From positions 124,001 to 188,000 of the forward strand of contig CM125795.1 in NCBI GenBank assembly GCA_052171275.1: DNA of 64,000 bases, in the 5' to 3' direction. Under the pieces are notes generated by a model. The model did not search any database and was not told the DNA's origin. It worked only from the letters and a program-made list of their open reading frames with translations. The translations under genes and the position numbers were made by a program. Below are positions 10,503 to 24,038 of the stretch, one piece after another (the stretch's first letter is position 1; the number at the start of each line of letters is the position of its first letter). This DNA is from Arsenophonus sp052171275 (GTDB taxonomy: Bacteria; Pseudomonadota; Gammaproteobacteria; Enterobacterales; Enterobacteriaceae).

Positions 10503-11465
10503 ATGAGTATTAATAAGTATAGTGTTTTATTAGTTAACTTAGGAACACCTGATACACCAAAAAAGGATTCGGTAAAACGTTTTTTAGCAGAATTTCTTAG
10601 TGATGTAAGAGTTATTGATATTTCTAGTATAGTTTGGAAACCACTCTTACATTTTATAATTTTACCGTTACGTTCGAGGAAAATAACTAAATCATATCAA
10701 TCAATTTGGACTAAAAATGGTTCTCCATTATTAAATTATAGTCTGCAACAACAGATTGCATTAGCAAAAGAATTACCGGATATTCCAATTGAATTAGCTA
10801 TGAGCTATGGTTCACCTTCTATTAAAAAAGCAATTGATAGATTATTAAATAAACATATTGAAAATATTATTGTATTACCATTGTATCCTCAATATAGTTC
10901 TTCAACTACAGCAGTAGTTTTTTATGCTATCAGTAGAGCATTAAAAAAATATCGAACAATACCAGGTATCTATTTTATTCGCAGTTATGCTAGTCATCCT
11001 CAATATATCAAAGCGCTAAAAAAATCTATTGAATTAAGTTTTAAACAATATGGTGAACCTGATCGATTATTATTTTCTTATCATGGTATTCCTAAACGTT
11101 ATGTAGAAACAGGTGATATTTATCCATCAGAATGTATGCTAACAACTAGTTTACTTGTTGAATTGATTAATTTTCCTGCTGATAGAGTAATTATGACTTA
11201 TCAGTCACGTTTTGGTTATGAACATTGGCTTAAACCTTATACAGATATTACATTAAAAGATTTAGCAAAGAGTGGAATTAAACATGTTCAGTTACTATGT
11301 CCTGGTTTTTCAGTAGATTGTTTAGAAACATTAGAGGAGATTGCTGTTCATAATAAAAAAATTTTTTATACTTATGGTGGAGAAAAATATTATTATATAC
11401 CTGCTCTTAATGCATCACATAATCATATTATGTTAATGACTGAATTAATTAGAGATATTATATAG
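10503..11465 (+). CDS. hemH: Ferrochelatase
   Basis: Inserts ferrous iron into protoporphyrin IX, the last step of heme synthesis. The 320 residues equal the E. coli length. The catalytic histidine His194 lies in SYHGIP and Glu275 in DCLETLEE; GSPLLNYS and SYGSPS are also conserved. No obvious Shine-Dalgarno sequence precedes the ATG. Other heme genes are not in the window, so it cannot be said whether heme is made from scratch or from an imported porphyrin. The gene keeps its place after adk and is followed by paired interleaved hairpins and then a 12.6-kb gene desert. Confidence 0.97.
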   Translation: MSINKYSVLLVNLGTPDTPKKDSVKRFLAEFLSDVRVIDISSIVWKPLLHFIILPLRSRKITKSYQSIWTKNGSPLLNYSLQQQIALAKELPDIPIELAMSYGSPSIKKAIDRLLNKHIENIIVLPLYPQYSSSTTAVVFYAISRALKKYRTIPGIYFIRSYASHPQYIKALKKSIELSFKQYGEPDRLLFSYHGIPKRYVETGDIYPSECMLTTSLLVELINFPADRVIMTYQSRFGYEHWLKPYTDITLKDLAKSGIKHVQLLCPGFSVDCLETLEEIAVHNKKIFYTYGGEKYYYIPALNASHNHIMLMTELIRDII

Positions 11466-11499
11466 TATATTATTAATTTTAAATTATTTCTGATAAGTT

Positions 11500-11554
11500 T
11501 TTTAACTTAACTGAATAAACATATTATATTTAGTTAAGTTAAAATAATATGTTT
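11500..11554 (+). terminator. Two interleaved inverted repeats after hemH
   Basis: Stem A pairs 11500-11512 with 11532-11544 (13 bp, TTAACTTAACT / AGTTAAGTTAA core). Stem B pairs 11517-11527 with 11544-11554 (11 bp, AAACATATTAT / ATAATATGTTT). The 5' arm of B lies within the loop of A, so the two can form an H-type pseudoknot or exclude one another. The structure starts 35 bases after the hemH stop and is followed by TTTTATT. It could be a terminator or a 3' stabiliser of hemH mRNA. Confidence 0.5.
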
Positions 11555-14500
11555 TATTACTATAATATATAACTAATAAAATTAATAATTAGTAATTATT
11601 TTTATTTAAATTTAGGTTAAATTAAAAGTTATTTAACTTATTATAATGTAATTTAAATTTTTAAAAATTTTTTATTCAAAATAGTTAAATTACTGATTAT
11701 TTTAAATAAAATATTTATTATAAAATATTATTTATTTCTTATTAAAAATAAATAAATTTATTATTTTTATTTTATTAAATTTTTAATTTTAATATGTAAA
11801 AACTATTCTTACTATTCAAGTTTATATAAAGAAAAGATAAAAAATAAATATTTATAATTAATTTTAACAATATTAATAATGCATTAATTATTAATCATAA
11901 AATAAATATTTATTTTATAAATTCATAATTATTAATTAGTTTTATTCTAAAAATATAAAATATAATAAAATAAAATTTATTAATTCTATTTTTTATTATC
12001 AATAAATCTTAATTAATTAATTAAAATTTATTGATATTTTCTTATTTTTATTTTTTATTAATTATGATTTTATTATTGATATATAAGATAAATAATATAA
12101 TTTATATATATTTATTGTATATAAACATTTATATAAACTTAGTAAATTCTCAAATTAATTCAAAATATTAATTTTAAAATAAATATTGATTTTATTGAAT
12201 ATTATGAAAATTTATTTATATTCTTGATATTATATGATCATAATAAAAAATTTTAAAAAAATAATATTTATTATAGTATTTACTTAAAAGTTTAAACTTT
12301 TTTATATTATTTATATATTATTATATTTTGAATGATTATTATAAATAAAATATTTTATTAAAGCTATTTTTTAATAAAAACAGATAATTTTGTTAACTTG
12401 TAATATAAGATTATAATATGGAAATTAAAAATACTTATAATTTTTAAAATTAAAGATTTTTAATATTTATTATTCTAATTATTTAAATAATATCATTTTA
12501 ATATTTATTAAAGAGTTAAAATTAAGTTAAAAAATAGATTAAATAAATATTTAAGTTTAAATAGTTAAATATAACATTAAGTTTTTTTAAAATGCTAATC
12601 TATATATACTTAATTAATTATTTTATAATTTGTTATAAATAGCTTTATAATATTTTTATAAAATTTATTTTATCTATCAATGATATTGTTTAAGATATTT
12701 TATCTTATCTTTTATATTATATTTATAAAGATTTAATCTTTAAAGATTTATCAACTTCTTCAAAAAAATATAATAATTTGACTATTTAACAAAGAAGCTA
12801 TCTATTATTAAATAGAGTAAGAGAAAAAAGTTATATATTTAATACTTTTTTAAATAATGAATATATAGATAAATTTCTATTTATTATTAAATTGATATAT
12901 TAATGTTAATAAATATTATAATGTTATTTAGATAGTTAATTCATTCTTAGTTATGTTACTTATTCTTATATTTTATTTAACAGTTTTAAAATAAATTTTA
13001 TTTAGTAATTTTAATTTAATAATAATTTAGATTTTGTTACTTAAATGATATTAGTTATTTTAAATATAACTCTTTAATTATTGCTGATATATCTATTATA
13101 AAATTTCTTTTATTAATTTTAATTTTAAAGAGATATCAACCTATTAATATATTAATCATTTATCGATTCATAAATTTATTAAAATAATAGATAATAATCT
13201 TTATTTTTAGAATAACAGAAATTTGATTCATATTGAAGTTGTAAAATTAATATTAATTTTATTAAATTCTATTATATTAATAATATTCTTTATTTAATTA
13301 ATATATATAATAACTAATAATAATTTATTATATATTTTTTTAATCTTAAGATAATAAATGTTTTGTATATTCATTTTGAATTTTTGATAAAAAATATTTT
13401 TTGTTATTATAATATTTAATAAAATTAAAATAAAATTTATTTTCATCTTCATTTGCATTTTATTTTTAATTAAATTATATCTAAATTATTTGTAATATAT
13501 CAATTATCTAATTATAATTTTTTATAAAAAAAATTACTTAATATTTAATAATCAAATAGTTAATTACTAAATTAATTGCTATATAAATAATTTATAAAAA
13601 TAAAATATTTAAAAAATACAATCAATATTATTATTATAAATGATATAAAATAGATTTTTTTAAAATAAAATATATTGATAATCACAAGCATTTGAGTATT
13701 GATTTTTATTAACGATGATTTTTTTTAGTGCTTATATTTATATAAATATTTTATTTAATTACAGTAAAATAAATTATGAATACATACTATACTAATAGTA
13801 TACTATATGAATATTATATAAACTATATCTACTATAATTAATATTCATTATTTAAATATTTTTAATTTAATTAAATATTTTATACCATACTTTTTAGTAA
13901 AGTAACTTTATTTTAAAATAAATAAAATTATCTATTAATATATCGTTATATTTATTATTTATTACAAATAACATAAAATTAATTTGAAAATATTAAACAA
14001 TTTAAAAAATTTTTTATTAAAATAATAATTATATAAAAATAAGAAATATGTTAATGTTAATTTAATTTTATTGTTTAATAAAAAACTGTTAGATTTAATT
14101 ATTATATCAACTATTAATAATAGTGATAATATGATTATTGATATCAGTCAATATAATTTTATATTTTTAATAATTTTTTATTTATTATTTAATAATATTG
14201 TTAAATAAACTAAATCTCAATAAGTTAATTGAATTAAATATTATTTCTTTAGCTAAAAATATTTAATATATTACTTTAAATAATAAAAACAAATATTGTT
14301 TTTATTTCTTTTATTGTTAAAAACAATAAATTTATATTGTATTTATTGTGATAATTAAAATTAAAAGATTGATATGAATACAATTTCATTAATAATTATA
14401 TTGTATTTTGTGCATTAATAATAATTGTTAAATCCATTTAGCATAATCAATAGTTTATCTATTATTTTATTTAATAAAATATGGAATTATTTAAAAATAT

Positions 14501-14637
14501 AATTTTAAATAAATCTAAAAGTAATAGTTATCTAATCTTGCTTTGTTTAATAACTTATTTAAATAGATTTCGATATATTAAACTAGTAAAAATATAATAA
14601 TAATAAAAAAGTTATAAAATATGATTATTATATAATA

Positions 14638-14668
14638 AATAATTTCAAGTATTAAAGTTGAAATTATT
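14638..14668. repeat. Hairpin, 11-bp stem
   Basis: AATAATTTCAA-type arms at 14638-14648 and 14658-14668 pair perfectly across a 9-base loop. It is intergenic, with no gene nearby. Confidence 0.5.
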
Positions 14669-15712
14669 AATATAAATTTTTTTAAAAATATTTTGATAAA
14701 ATAAGTATGATATTTATAAATATCTTAATAATCAATAAAAGTTTAATTATTAATTTATTAAAAATAATCATTATTTATCTATCAAAATAATATTTTTAAT
14801 TATTTTAAATAATATTATTTAATAATACTTTAAACAAAACCTTAATAATTAAATATTTAATCTTAATATTATTTATTTTATTTTAAATAAAAGATTAAGT
14901 TTGAATATAATACTATTTTAATAACATTGAAATTATTAAATATTCAACAACAAAAATAATTTAAACAATATATTATAAAATAACATTTTTTAATTAAAAT
15001 TAAGTAAGATTAGTATATATTTTAAAATAATAATACTATGGTAAATATTTATAAATTTTTATTCAAAGAATAAAATAATATAAAACATTATCAATGTTAT
15101 TCAAATCTATTAATAATAATCGATTTTATTTATATTTATAATAAATGATAATTTAAAAAACAATAAATTAATAATATCTAATAACAAATAATTAATTAAT
15201 TAGAGGTTTATAAATATTCTAAATTTATAACAAATGAATAGATAATAGTTAAATTATTAATAATAATTGTGATAATCATTAATATTAAAATAAATTAAAT
15301 GTTTTTTAAAGAAAATTTATTAGATTAAATCTCATATTATTTTTAATTAATTTTAAATTAAAAATATTTTTTAAAAATGAAAAAACAAGATAAATAGTAA
15401 TATAAAGATTATTTTTATTTATTTAATAAAATAACTAAAATTGATATAAACAAAATTTATAATTTTTTAAATTAAATATTTTATTTATTAAATATTAATT
15501 CAATATAGATAATTTATTTTCTTTTTGAAGTTGAAAACAAAATCTTTTAAAATAATCATTTTTATAAAAACTATATAAAAATAAATTTATCATATATTGT
15601 TCATATTGAATAATATTTAATTATTAATTAATAATATTTTTTTAACAAATATTAGTTAATAACAGTTAATTTATATAAATTGTTTAATTACAAAAACTTT
15701 TTATAAAATTAA

Positions 15713-15752
15713 TATTGATGATTAAATTAATATATAAATTTAATCATCAATA
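15713..15752. repeat. Hairpin, 16-bp perfect stem, 8-base loop
   Basis: Arms 15713-15728 and 15737-15752 (core TTGATGATTAAATT / AATTTAATCATCAA) pair exactly across AATATATA. Two G:C pairs in the TGATG stretch make chance less likely. It lies deep in the 12.6-kb desert. Confidence 0.75.
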
Positions 15753-15920
15753 ATCACTAAATTTAATAGTTTCATTAAACTTAAAAAAAATAAATATATA
15801 ATAAAATATAAATATATTATATCATAATATAATGATTATTATAATAGTAAAATTATTATAATAATAAAAATATAATTTAGCATTATTAAATATTAGTTAT
15901 AAAAATTTATTATTAAATTA

Positions 15921-15950
15921 TAAAAAGAAAAGATTTATTTTTTCTTTTTG
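15921..15950. repeat. Terminator-shaped A/T hairpin
   Basis: AAAAAGAAAA near 15922-15931 pairs with TTTTCTTTTT near 15940-15949. It resembles a bidirectional terminator, but no gene is nearby on either side. Confidence 0.4.
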
Positions 15951-17286
15951 GATAATGATGTGAATATTGATCTATTTAGATCCAACTATGAACTATTAAA
16001 TAGACATTAATATATAAATAAGATTAGTTATAATTTAATTACAATTTATAATTGATTATTTTTCAAATTTCAATAAAATTAAGAATATGATAATATTAAA
16101 TTTTCTATTCTATATATAATAAATAGACTATTTATATTTTTTATTAATAAAATTATTTATGATACTTTTAAGTTAAATAAGAAAGAAATATTTTACATAA
16201 ATTTAATCATTATATAATGAAAATATATTTTAATCATATTATTTAAATTCTAATATTTGTTATTATAATTATTTTGTGAATTTCATAATAGTTAAAAAAG
16301 GTAATTAAAATACTAATTATTATATTAATATAATATATAATTAACTATTATTTTTTATATTTAAAGTATTAAAATATTTCTTATTTTTAAGATATATTTC
16401 ATATATAATCTATTATTAAAATAAATTATCTTTATAAATAGTTTAATATATTAAAATGGTTTATTTAAATTTTAAAATAATAAAATTTTAAAAATATTAA
16501 TTTTAAAATTTTTAAAAATGATTTAATAAATATAACTAGATTAAAATTAACTTTTATGAAAGAAATTTTTTTCTTTTATGTCATTAAATTTTTCTATTTG
16601 ATACTTTAATTAAAAAATAAAAAATATATTATATTAAAATAATAATTTAATAATTATAATTATTAAATATCATTAAATCATTAATTATAAAAATGTTATT
16701 GAATATTAATATTATATTCAATATTAAAAGTTATTTAAAATTAATCGTTATTTAAATTATATTAATTTAAAATTTATAGATAATGATATATTAAAATATT
16801 CTATTATAAATAGAATAATTATTAATAATTTGAACAATTTTAAACTATTTTAAATCTATATTAAAATATAACTAATATTAAATTTTTATCTTTTTATAAA
16901 ATAATTAATTATATTATATTTTATAATAGGTTTATTCACTTTAATAGATATTTTATTATTTTATGTGATCTTAAAATATTATTGTATTCCATTTAAATAT
17001 TAAATATATTTATAATTTATTTTAAATTAAGTAACATTAATAAATAATTCTGGATATTATTGTATAGTCATAAAAGATATTTCTTATTTTTATTTAAAGT
17101 TATTATTACTGTTTAAAGTTAAACTATAATTTTCTAGCTACTTCTTTATCAGAATAAAAAGATGATTATTTTTCTTTATGAGTTATAAATAATATATTTT
17201 TATTTTTTTAAAAAAAAAGTGAATTACAAAAAACTCTATATATTATATTATAATAGTTTCTTAAAAATTAATATTTTTATTATATC

Positions 17287-17325
17287 AATAACTAATATTA
17301 CTTTGAATAAGTAATATTAGTTATT
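17287..17325. repeat. Hairpin, 17-bp perfect stem, loop TGAAT
   Basis: Arms 17287-17303 and 17309-17325 are exact reverse complements (AATAACTAATATTACTT on the left) separated by five bases. It is the strongest small-loop hairpin in the desert. Confidence 0.8.
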
Positions 17326-17730
17326 TAATTTATTATTTAAATAATCTTAGAAGGATTATTATCTTCATATAAAATATATAACAATATTAATTATAATATA
17401 TTGATCTATCTTTAATTTTTAACTTTTATGTTATAAAAAATTAAATTTTAATATTAATATTTCATAAATATCATCATAAAATATTTCAGATATTTTTAAT
17501 TAATGTAATATAATACACAATATCCTAAATAAATTAATCTACTATTTTGAATAGTAGATAACAATCAAATTATCTATATTATAGATATATATCATATATG
17601 TAATATCTATTATAAAATAAAATTATTTACAGTTAGATTTTATAAACCTTATTAGTCATTTTAATTATTAGTTTATTTTATTAAATATAATGTCTATAAT
17701 AATTAATAATATAGTTATTTTTAGTATAAA

Positions 17731-17766
17731 ATTCTTATCTTTTACTGTTTAGTAAAAGATAAGAAT
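17731..17766. repeat. Hairpin, 16-bp perfect stem, loop GTTT
   Basis: ATTCTTATCTTTTACT at 17731-17746 pairs perfectly with 17751-17766 across the tetraloop GTTT. It has three G:C pairs and lies 6 kb from the nearest gene. Confidence 0.8.
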
Positions 17767-18188
17767 ACAAATACAAATAAAATTTAATAGGTAATAAATT
17801 ATTTAATTAGCAACTATGTAATTTATTTTTTTTAGCAAAATCTTTAAATTTGATATAAAGAAAAAATCGTTATTTATTTGTTTGATAACATATATTATGA
17901 TTTTAATTAAGAAAAATATTTTATAAAAATATTATCCTTTATAATTAAAGTATCAAATTTATTAAATTTCTTTATAATATAAGTTAACTTATTATAAATT
18001 AATAAAATATATTCTTGTAACTATATAAATGTTATATATGCGATATATGTAAAAATAGTATATTAAACTAATTTAGTGAGTATTATAAAGATAATATTTA
18101 TCTTATTGAGATTAAAATATTTTTTAATATTATTATTTTACTCTTGATAAGTAAAATAGTTTATTAACAATTTAATAAATTAAATATT

Positions 18189-18204
18189 TTGATCGCTTAA
18201 TAAA
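18189..18204 (+). repeat. Copy 1 of the shared word TTGATCGCTTAATAAA
   Basis: Sixteen bases identical to 54233-54248, 36 kb away. GATCGC is rare in the surrounding A/T background. The copy here is not in a comparable hairpin. Confidence 0.5.
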
Positions 18205-18453
18205 AGATTTTCATTATTTTATGAAAGTAGGATAAATATTAATTTATGTTCTGTTGATTGTTAGATTACGATTTGTTAATTATATTTAAATTTTTAATAA
18301 GAAGATTTTATTATTAATTAAAGTAATTAAGATTATTACATATAATAGATAATACTTTTGATAACTTATAAAATTTATTATAAATATATTATGTTAATTA
18401 TTATTAATTATAGTAATATTTATCAATTTTCAATTATAATATAATTTATTATT

Positions 18454-18483
18454 ATTTATATTAATATTGATATTAATATAAAT
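18454..18483. repeat. 30-bp palindrome with 2-base centre
   Basis: Fourteen-base arms 18454-18467 and 18470-18483 pair exactly about the central TG. The sequence is almost purely A/T. Confidence 0.55.
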
Positions 18484-18794
18484 TACACTAGTCGTGTTAA
18501 TAATATTATTATCAATCATTATAATTTTATTTTTATTCTTATAATTATACTATATTAATATTTTTTATTTTTTTATACAAAACATTATTTATCATTCCTA
18601 ATTTTTAAATTATATTATCTTTTATGATTGAGTTATTATTGATTAATTTTAAAATTAATACTTTATATATCTCTATTATGCAATAATATAATAAAGATAT
18701 CGTTTTTATGATAAATCAAGAATATAATAAATTGATAATTTATCATTTAAAGCTTGATAAAAATCATATATTTGTTATTTATTATTTATTATTT

Positions 18795-18836
18795 ATTTTT
18801 TATTTTTTATTTTTTATTTTTTATTTTTTATTTTTT
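18795..18836. repeat. ATTTTTT tandem repeat, 6 perfect copies
   Basis: The heptamer ATTTTTT repeats six times without error from 18795 to 18836 and is flanked by shorter ATTT and ATTTT units. It is a microsatellite likely made by slippage. The strand asymmetry (all T-rich on +) would make a long poly-A-rich tract on the minus strand. Confidence 0.9.
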
Positions 18837-21800
18837 ATTTTATTTATTAATTAAATAACTTGTTAAATAACAATAAAATATTATTATATAATTACTTAAA
18901 TTTTTAATAAAAATATTTTAACAATTCTAATAATAGTATTAATATAATTATATTATAAAATTAATTTATTAAAATTAATATTGATTAATATGTTTAAATT
19001 TCACTGTTAATAAATTAAATATAAATAGTAACTTAAATCGTCTGTAGTTTAGACAAAAATATTTTATTTTTATAAAGCATGATGTATTAATACTTTATTT
19101 ATAAAATATTAATTAATAAACAAAAAAATATATTAATATATAATATAAAGTTGAACAACTGCTTTTATTATTTATTATTATTGTTAATATGAATGAATAT
19201 AATTTATTAATATTGAATAGATATTAATTAACTTAAATAATATTATACTAGTTTAATATTAAGAATAATAAATTTATAAATATAAATTTATATAACAATA
19301 CATTAATATTAGCTTAATATAATCTAATTATCATTAGCTTTTAATAAAATATTTACATATAATATAATATATTTATATTATATTATATGGATGTTATATT
19401 AAAAAATAATCGTCAGTAAAAATTATAATAATTTAAATGAATTGATTGATAATTAATTGGATTAAATTGATTTTCTTTATTTAATATAAGATTATTTTAA
19501 TTATTTTTTAAATTTTAATACTTATATCAATTAGTAGAACTAAAGGTATTTATTAAAGAACTAATATATTTAGTATATCTCTTAATTATTATTTTTTCAA
19601 TACATAATTTTATTACATTTGATTTATTTAAAAAATTAATTTTTTATTATTTTGATTAAAATCTAATATTTTGTTTTTTAATTATTAAATAAATATTTAG
19701 TTTATAATTATAAAGATTAATTCTATTATTTATATTTTATTGTTTTTCTATTTTATTAACAATAGTACAATAATTATTCTTTATTTAAAAATTTTAATAA
19801 TTTAATTTACTAATGTGATATAATTATATTTAATATGATTAAATTTAATATTAACTTTTTATATATCATTATATTTAACACTTGGGTTAGTTTATTATAA
19901 TGAATTTATAGAGTGTTAATCATTTTATCAAGTTATAATAATATCATCAGATATATTTTATTTTTTAATAAAAAATTATTAATTTTACTTAAATAGAATA
20001 GAAAATCTGATCAAATCTTTACGATAATTCTCTTTCACAAATAAAAGTTATTAATTATATAGATAATAAAAAAATAAAATATCTATTTTATTAATAAAAT
20101 ATTAATTTATTAAGATTTAATTTTTAAAATAAAATGCGAATTTTTATTTTATATTAAAATATTTTATAAATTTTTTTCTTTAGTTCATATTCTTAAAATT
20201 AAGATATAAAATAATAAATATAAATAAATTAATATAATTCTAAAAATTAGAAATTTTAATATAATCTTAGATAATTTATTTTTATGTTATTTATATAATG
20301 TGTTCAATAAATTATAATTTAAAATATTTTTATTAATTATATTATTATTAATAATATTTAATATATAAAATTTATTTAACTTTATTATATTCTTATCGAT
20401 TATTTATTACTTTAACTTCAATATTAATTAAAATCATTAATAAAAATAAATATTCTAGATCTAATTCATTTATTGTATTTTTTTGTAGGAATTATTGATA
20501 TTTAAAATTAAATACTTTATCCTTTATGTTAATAATTTTAATATTAGTTTTATTAGTTCGTTGATATTTAAAAATTTATTTATTATATATTTAAATCTAT
20601 TTTATTTAACATAAATATAAAAATGATAATAATGTTAAATTAATAACTTTTTTATTTTTGTGATTTGTTTTATATCTAAATTAAATTATTAAAATAATGC
20701 TAATAATATCAATAAATAAATAAGAATATATAATACGATAGACCATCAATTAGATAAATAATTATCATTATTTTTTTTAAATAGAACTAAGTATAATAGT
20801 TATGAAATTATTTTCTTAGATATATTCTTTTAACACTTTTATTTATATTTAATTATTTTAAAATATTATTTTAAAATAATTTATTAATCTCATTAATTAT
20901 TTTATTAATGTTTACTTTAATTTTTATATATTTTATATTATAAATAGTTTATTTATTATATAGTTCTTTCAATAAATACATTAGAGATGTTTAAAGATTA
21001 ATTCACATCATTTAAATATATATTCAAGGAATTATTTTTTATTTAAAATATTTATTAATATTTTCTTAAATTTTTATAATTATTAATATAATAGATCAAT
21101 TTACATTTAAGAAAATCAATGTATTTATTTCTTTTACTTTAAGTATTAAATATAATAAACTATTTTAGTTATTTAATATTAAAGATATCATTTAAATGAA
21201 TTTTAATATAGAATATATTAATATATCTTCATATGATAATATGTAAAACAAATATTAATTACTAATAATTTAAATTTATATATTATATATATAAAATTTA
21301 TATTTTTTTGATGAAAATATATAATATTAATAATTATATCTTATTATTTAATATTTTAATTAAATGTTAAAATATGGTATATATTTTTTAAAAAATATAC
21401 ATAAATTTTATAAAAAATCTTAATTGCATAATTGTTATAAATATATATAAGTTATAAGTAAAAAATTTTAAATCATTTACCGAAAATCTTATATTACTTT
21501 TTATAAAATTTTAAAAATAAAAAAATATCGATAAATAGTAATAACTATTTTATAAATAAATAAGTATTTTATTTTTTAATTTTTTAATAAAACATCTTAT
21601 AAATATGAAAATAATAAATATTTATTATTATAATATTGGAATTAATAGCAGATAAAATATTCATTATAGTTTTTTAAAAAATTTTATATTGTTAATATTA
21701 ATTTTATCAAGAAATATTAGAAATTTTTTTAACTTTTATGTATTTCAAATAATTTAAGTTATAAATTAAATTATAATATTTTTTTATTTATTTAGTTAAA

Positions 21801-24006
21801 TATAGTTTATAGTTATTAAATTTTATTTATATCTATTGTTTTATACTTAAATTTATTAATTTTAATGTTTTATCTAATTTATTTAAAATTAATTATTTTT
21901 ATATAGTAATATTAATAATATTTTTTATCTATTATTATAGTATAATTTATATATGGATTTTTTTTAAAAAAAGATAAAAATTAATGATTTTTTAAGCGAT
22001 TTATTTAGTTGTTTTATAATAGTTTTTAACTTTTTTTTTTAAAAAAAGATTAATTGATATTTCGTTGATAATTTTTTAGGTTGATGTTACTATATAAGAT
22101 ATCAATAAATTATATTTTTTATATTAAACAAATAGTTAAAATAATAATTATAATTCTATGTAAGATACAATTATATTACTATCAATTTTTTTAATATCAT
22201 TTATTTCAATGTTAATTATTTTAAAAAGTATTTAGAAGATAATTTATTCATTGTGTATTATATCTATTTTTTAAAGCAATATACTAATAAAATATAAAAT
22301 AATTGGTTTATTTATTAATTCTTATTGATTAAATTTTTATAGAGAATGTTAGTTTATGTTAATGATATATAACAACGATTCTTAGTATTATGTTTTTCTT
22401 TAATTATATTTAATTATTCTTATGAATTGATACTAAAATTAGTTTTTTAGAAGTAATATTTATTACGATAATAGTTTTTCGATTAACTGATTACAGATTA
22501 CAATCTGTATATAAAAATAATATATTAACCTTAATAGCATTATATATATTATAGTAAATTCATATTAATCATTATTTTAGTGTACGAAAGTAATTTTCGT
22601 AAATAATTTATTCTAATTAATATCTAATGGTTTATAATATAGTAATGATTTAATTTTAAATATATTATATTTTTATTTATAATTTATTTTATCAATAAAA
22701 CATTATTTAATTAAACTGTGTTTTATAATATAAACTTCTTTACTAAATTAAAAATAAAATTGATATAATAAAAATATTTATAATATATATACTCGTTATC
22801 TCATAGAATAAGTATTATAATTAAATAAATAAATATTTTTTATTATATAAATTTATATGGAATAATACGTACTTATTATTAAGTAACATTATTTAAATAT
22901 TGAAACTAATAACTAATTTAATATAAAATTATTATAAAAATTTTATTTAACTATTGTTATTTAAATTATATTAAGTTAGATATATAGATATTGTATCACT
23001 ATTTTTTAACTAAAGATGTGATATATAGATCGATCATTAGTTAAGTTTATATTTTGTTAGGTTAATTATTAATTAATAATAGAGTGTTTATCATAGTTAT
23101 TTTATTAATTATACTATTAATTATAGTAGTGAAGATATTTATAAAATATATTTTTATATAGAAATTGACTAATTAATTAATAATAATTCATGATATATGA
23201 AATAGAAAAAATATTAATAATAATTATTATATTTAAAAATAAACTAGCATAAGTTAATTTTAACAATATAAATTATTATGATTATTAATTATATTATTTA
23301 AAGCAAATATGTAAATTTTACAGATTATTTATTAAAACATTCTATTATTTCTATTATTTATCATTTTATTATAAATATTTTATACTTATTTTGAGATTTT
23401 AATCTTAAAAAATATTTTTATATAAATAAATGAAATTATATAGTATGTATATAACATATATTTTAGATCTTTTTAAAAACAAATCAAATAAATTATTATA
23501 ATTAAAATAAATCAAATAATAAATATAAAATTAAAAGTATTAATATTTTTGTTAATTAATTAATAAGTAATATAAGCAGTTGATATGTTTATAATAAAAA
23601 AGTTAAATTAATAAACATCAATATTTTTATAATAAAATAGTTAAATAACTAGACTTTATAGTTTAAATAATAGCAAAACGGTAATATAAAATATTAAATA
23701 TTTTTTTAAATATTATTCATATTTATCTATAATTATAGTTTAAATTTAATTTAAAGATAATATAACAATTATGTTAACTAAAATTAAAATTTATTTTTAA
23801 ATAATTTCTTAATTAAATTTATTTATTATATAATGTAATACTAATATTTGATTAATTTATGAAATAAAAGTGATTTTTTATAAAATATTAAAATACTATA
23901 TAGTGTAAATTTATAAAATTAAAGAATTTATTATTATATTTTCTTCTCATTATATAATATGATAAAAATCATATAACTAATTAATAAAATTAATAAATTT
24001 ATATTT

Positions 24007-24038
24007 AATAAATATATTTATATGTAAATATATTTATT
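24007..24038 (-). terminator. AT-only hairpin abutting purK stop codon
   Basis: Arms 24007-24019 and 24026-24038 (13 bp, AATAAATATATTT / AAATATATTTATT) pair perfectly across a 6-base loop. It begins at the base next to the purK stop (24039-24041 on the minus strand). Its position suggests a transcript 3' end, but there are no G:C pairs in the stem. Confidence 0.5.

Larger units (their letters stand above)
11466..24038. other. 12.6-kb gene desert between hemH and purK
   Basis: I found no reading frame with protein-like composition, no tRNA-like cloverleaf or T-loop motif, no rRNA and no insertion sequence on either strand. G and C make up roughly a tenth of bases in the lines sampled. In E. 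coli about 50 kb of genes lie between hemH and purK, so this is probably the eroded remnant of that interval. It contains several long perfect hairpins (15713, 17287, 17731, 18454) and an ATTTTTT tandem repeat (18795). Confidence 0.75.

Noticed and set aside
18781..18850. Regular ATTTTTT array considered as a CRISPR
   Set aside because: Units are 7 bp, directly adjacent and without spacers; it is a microsatellite and no cas genes are present.
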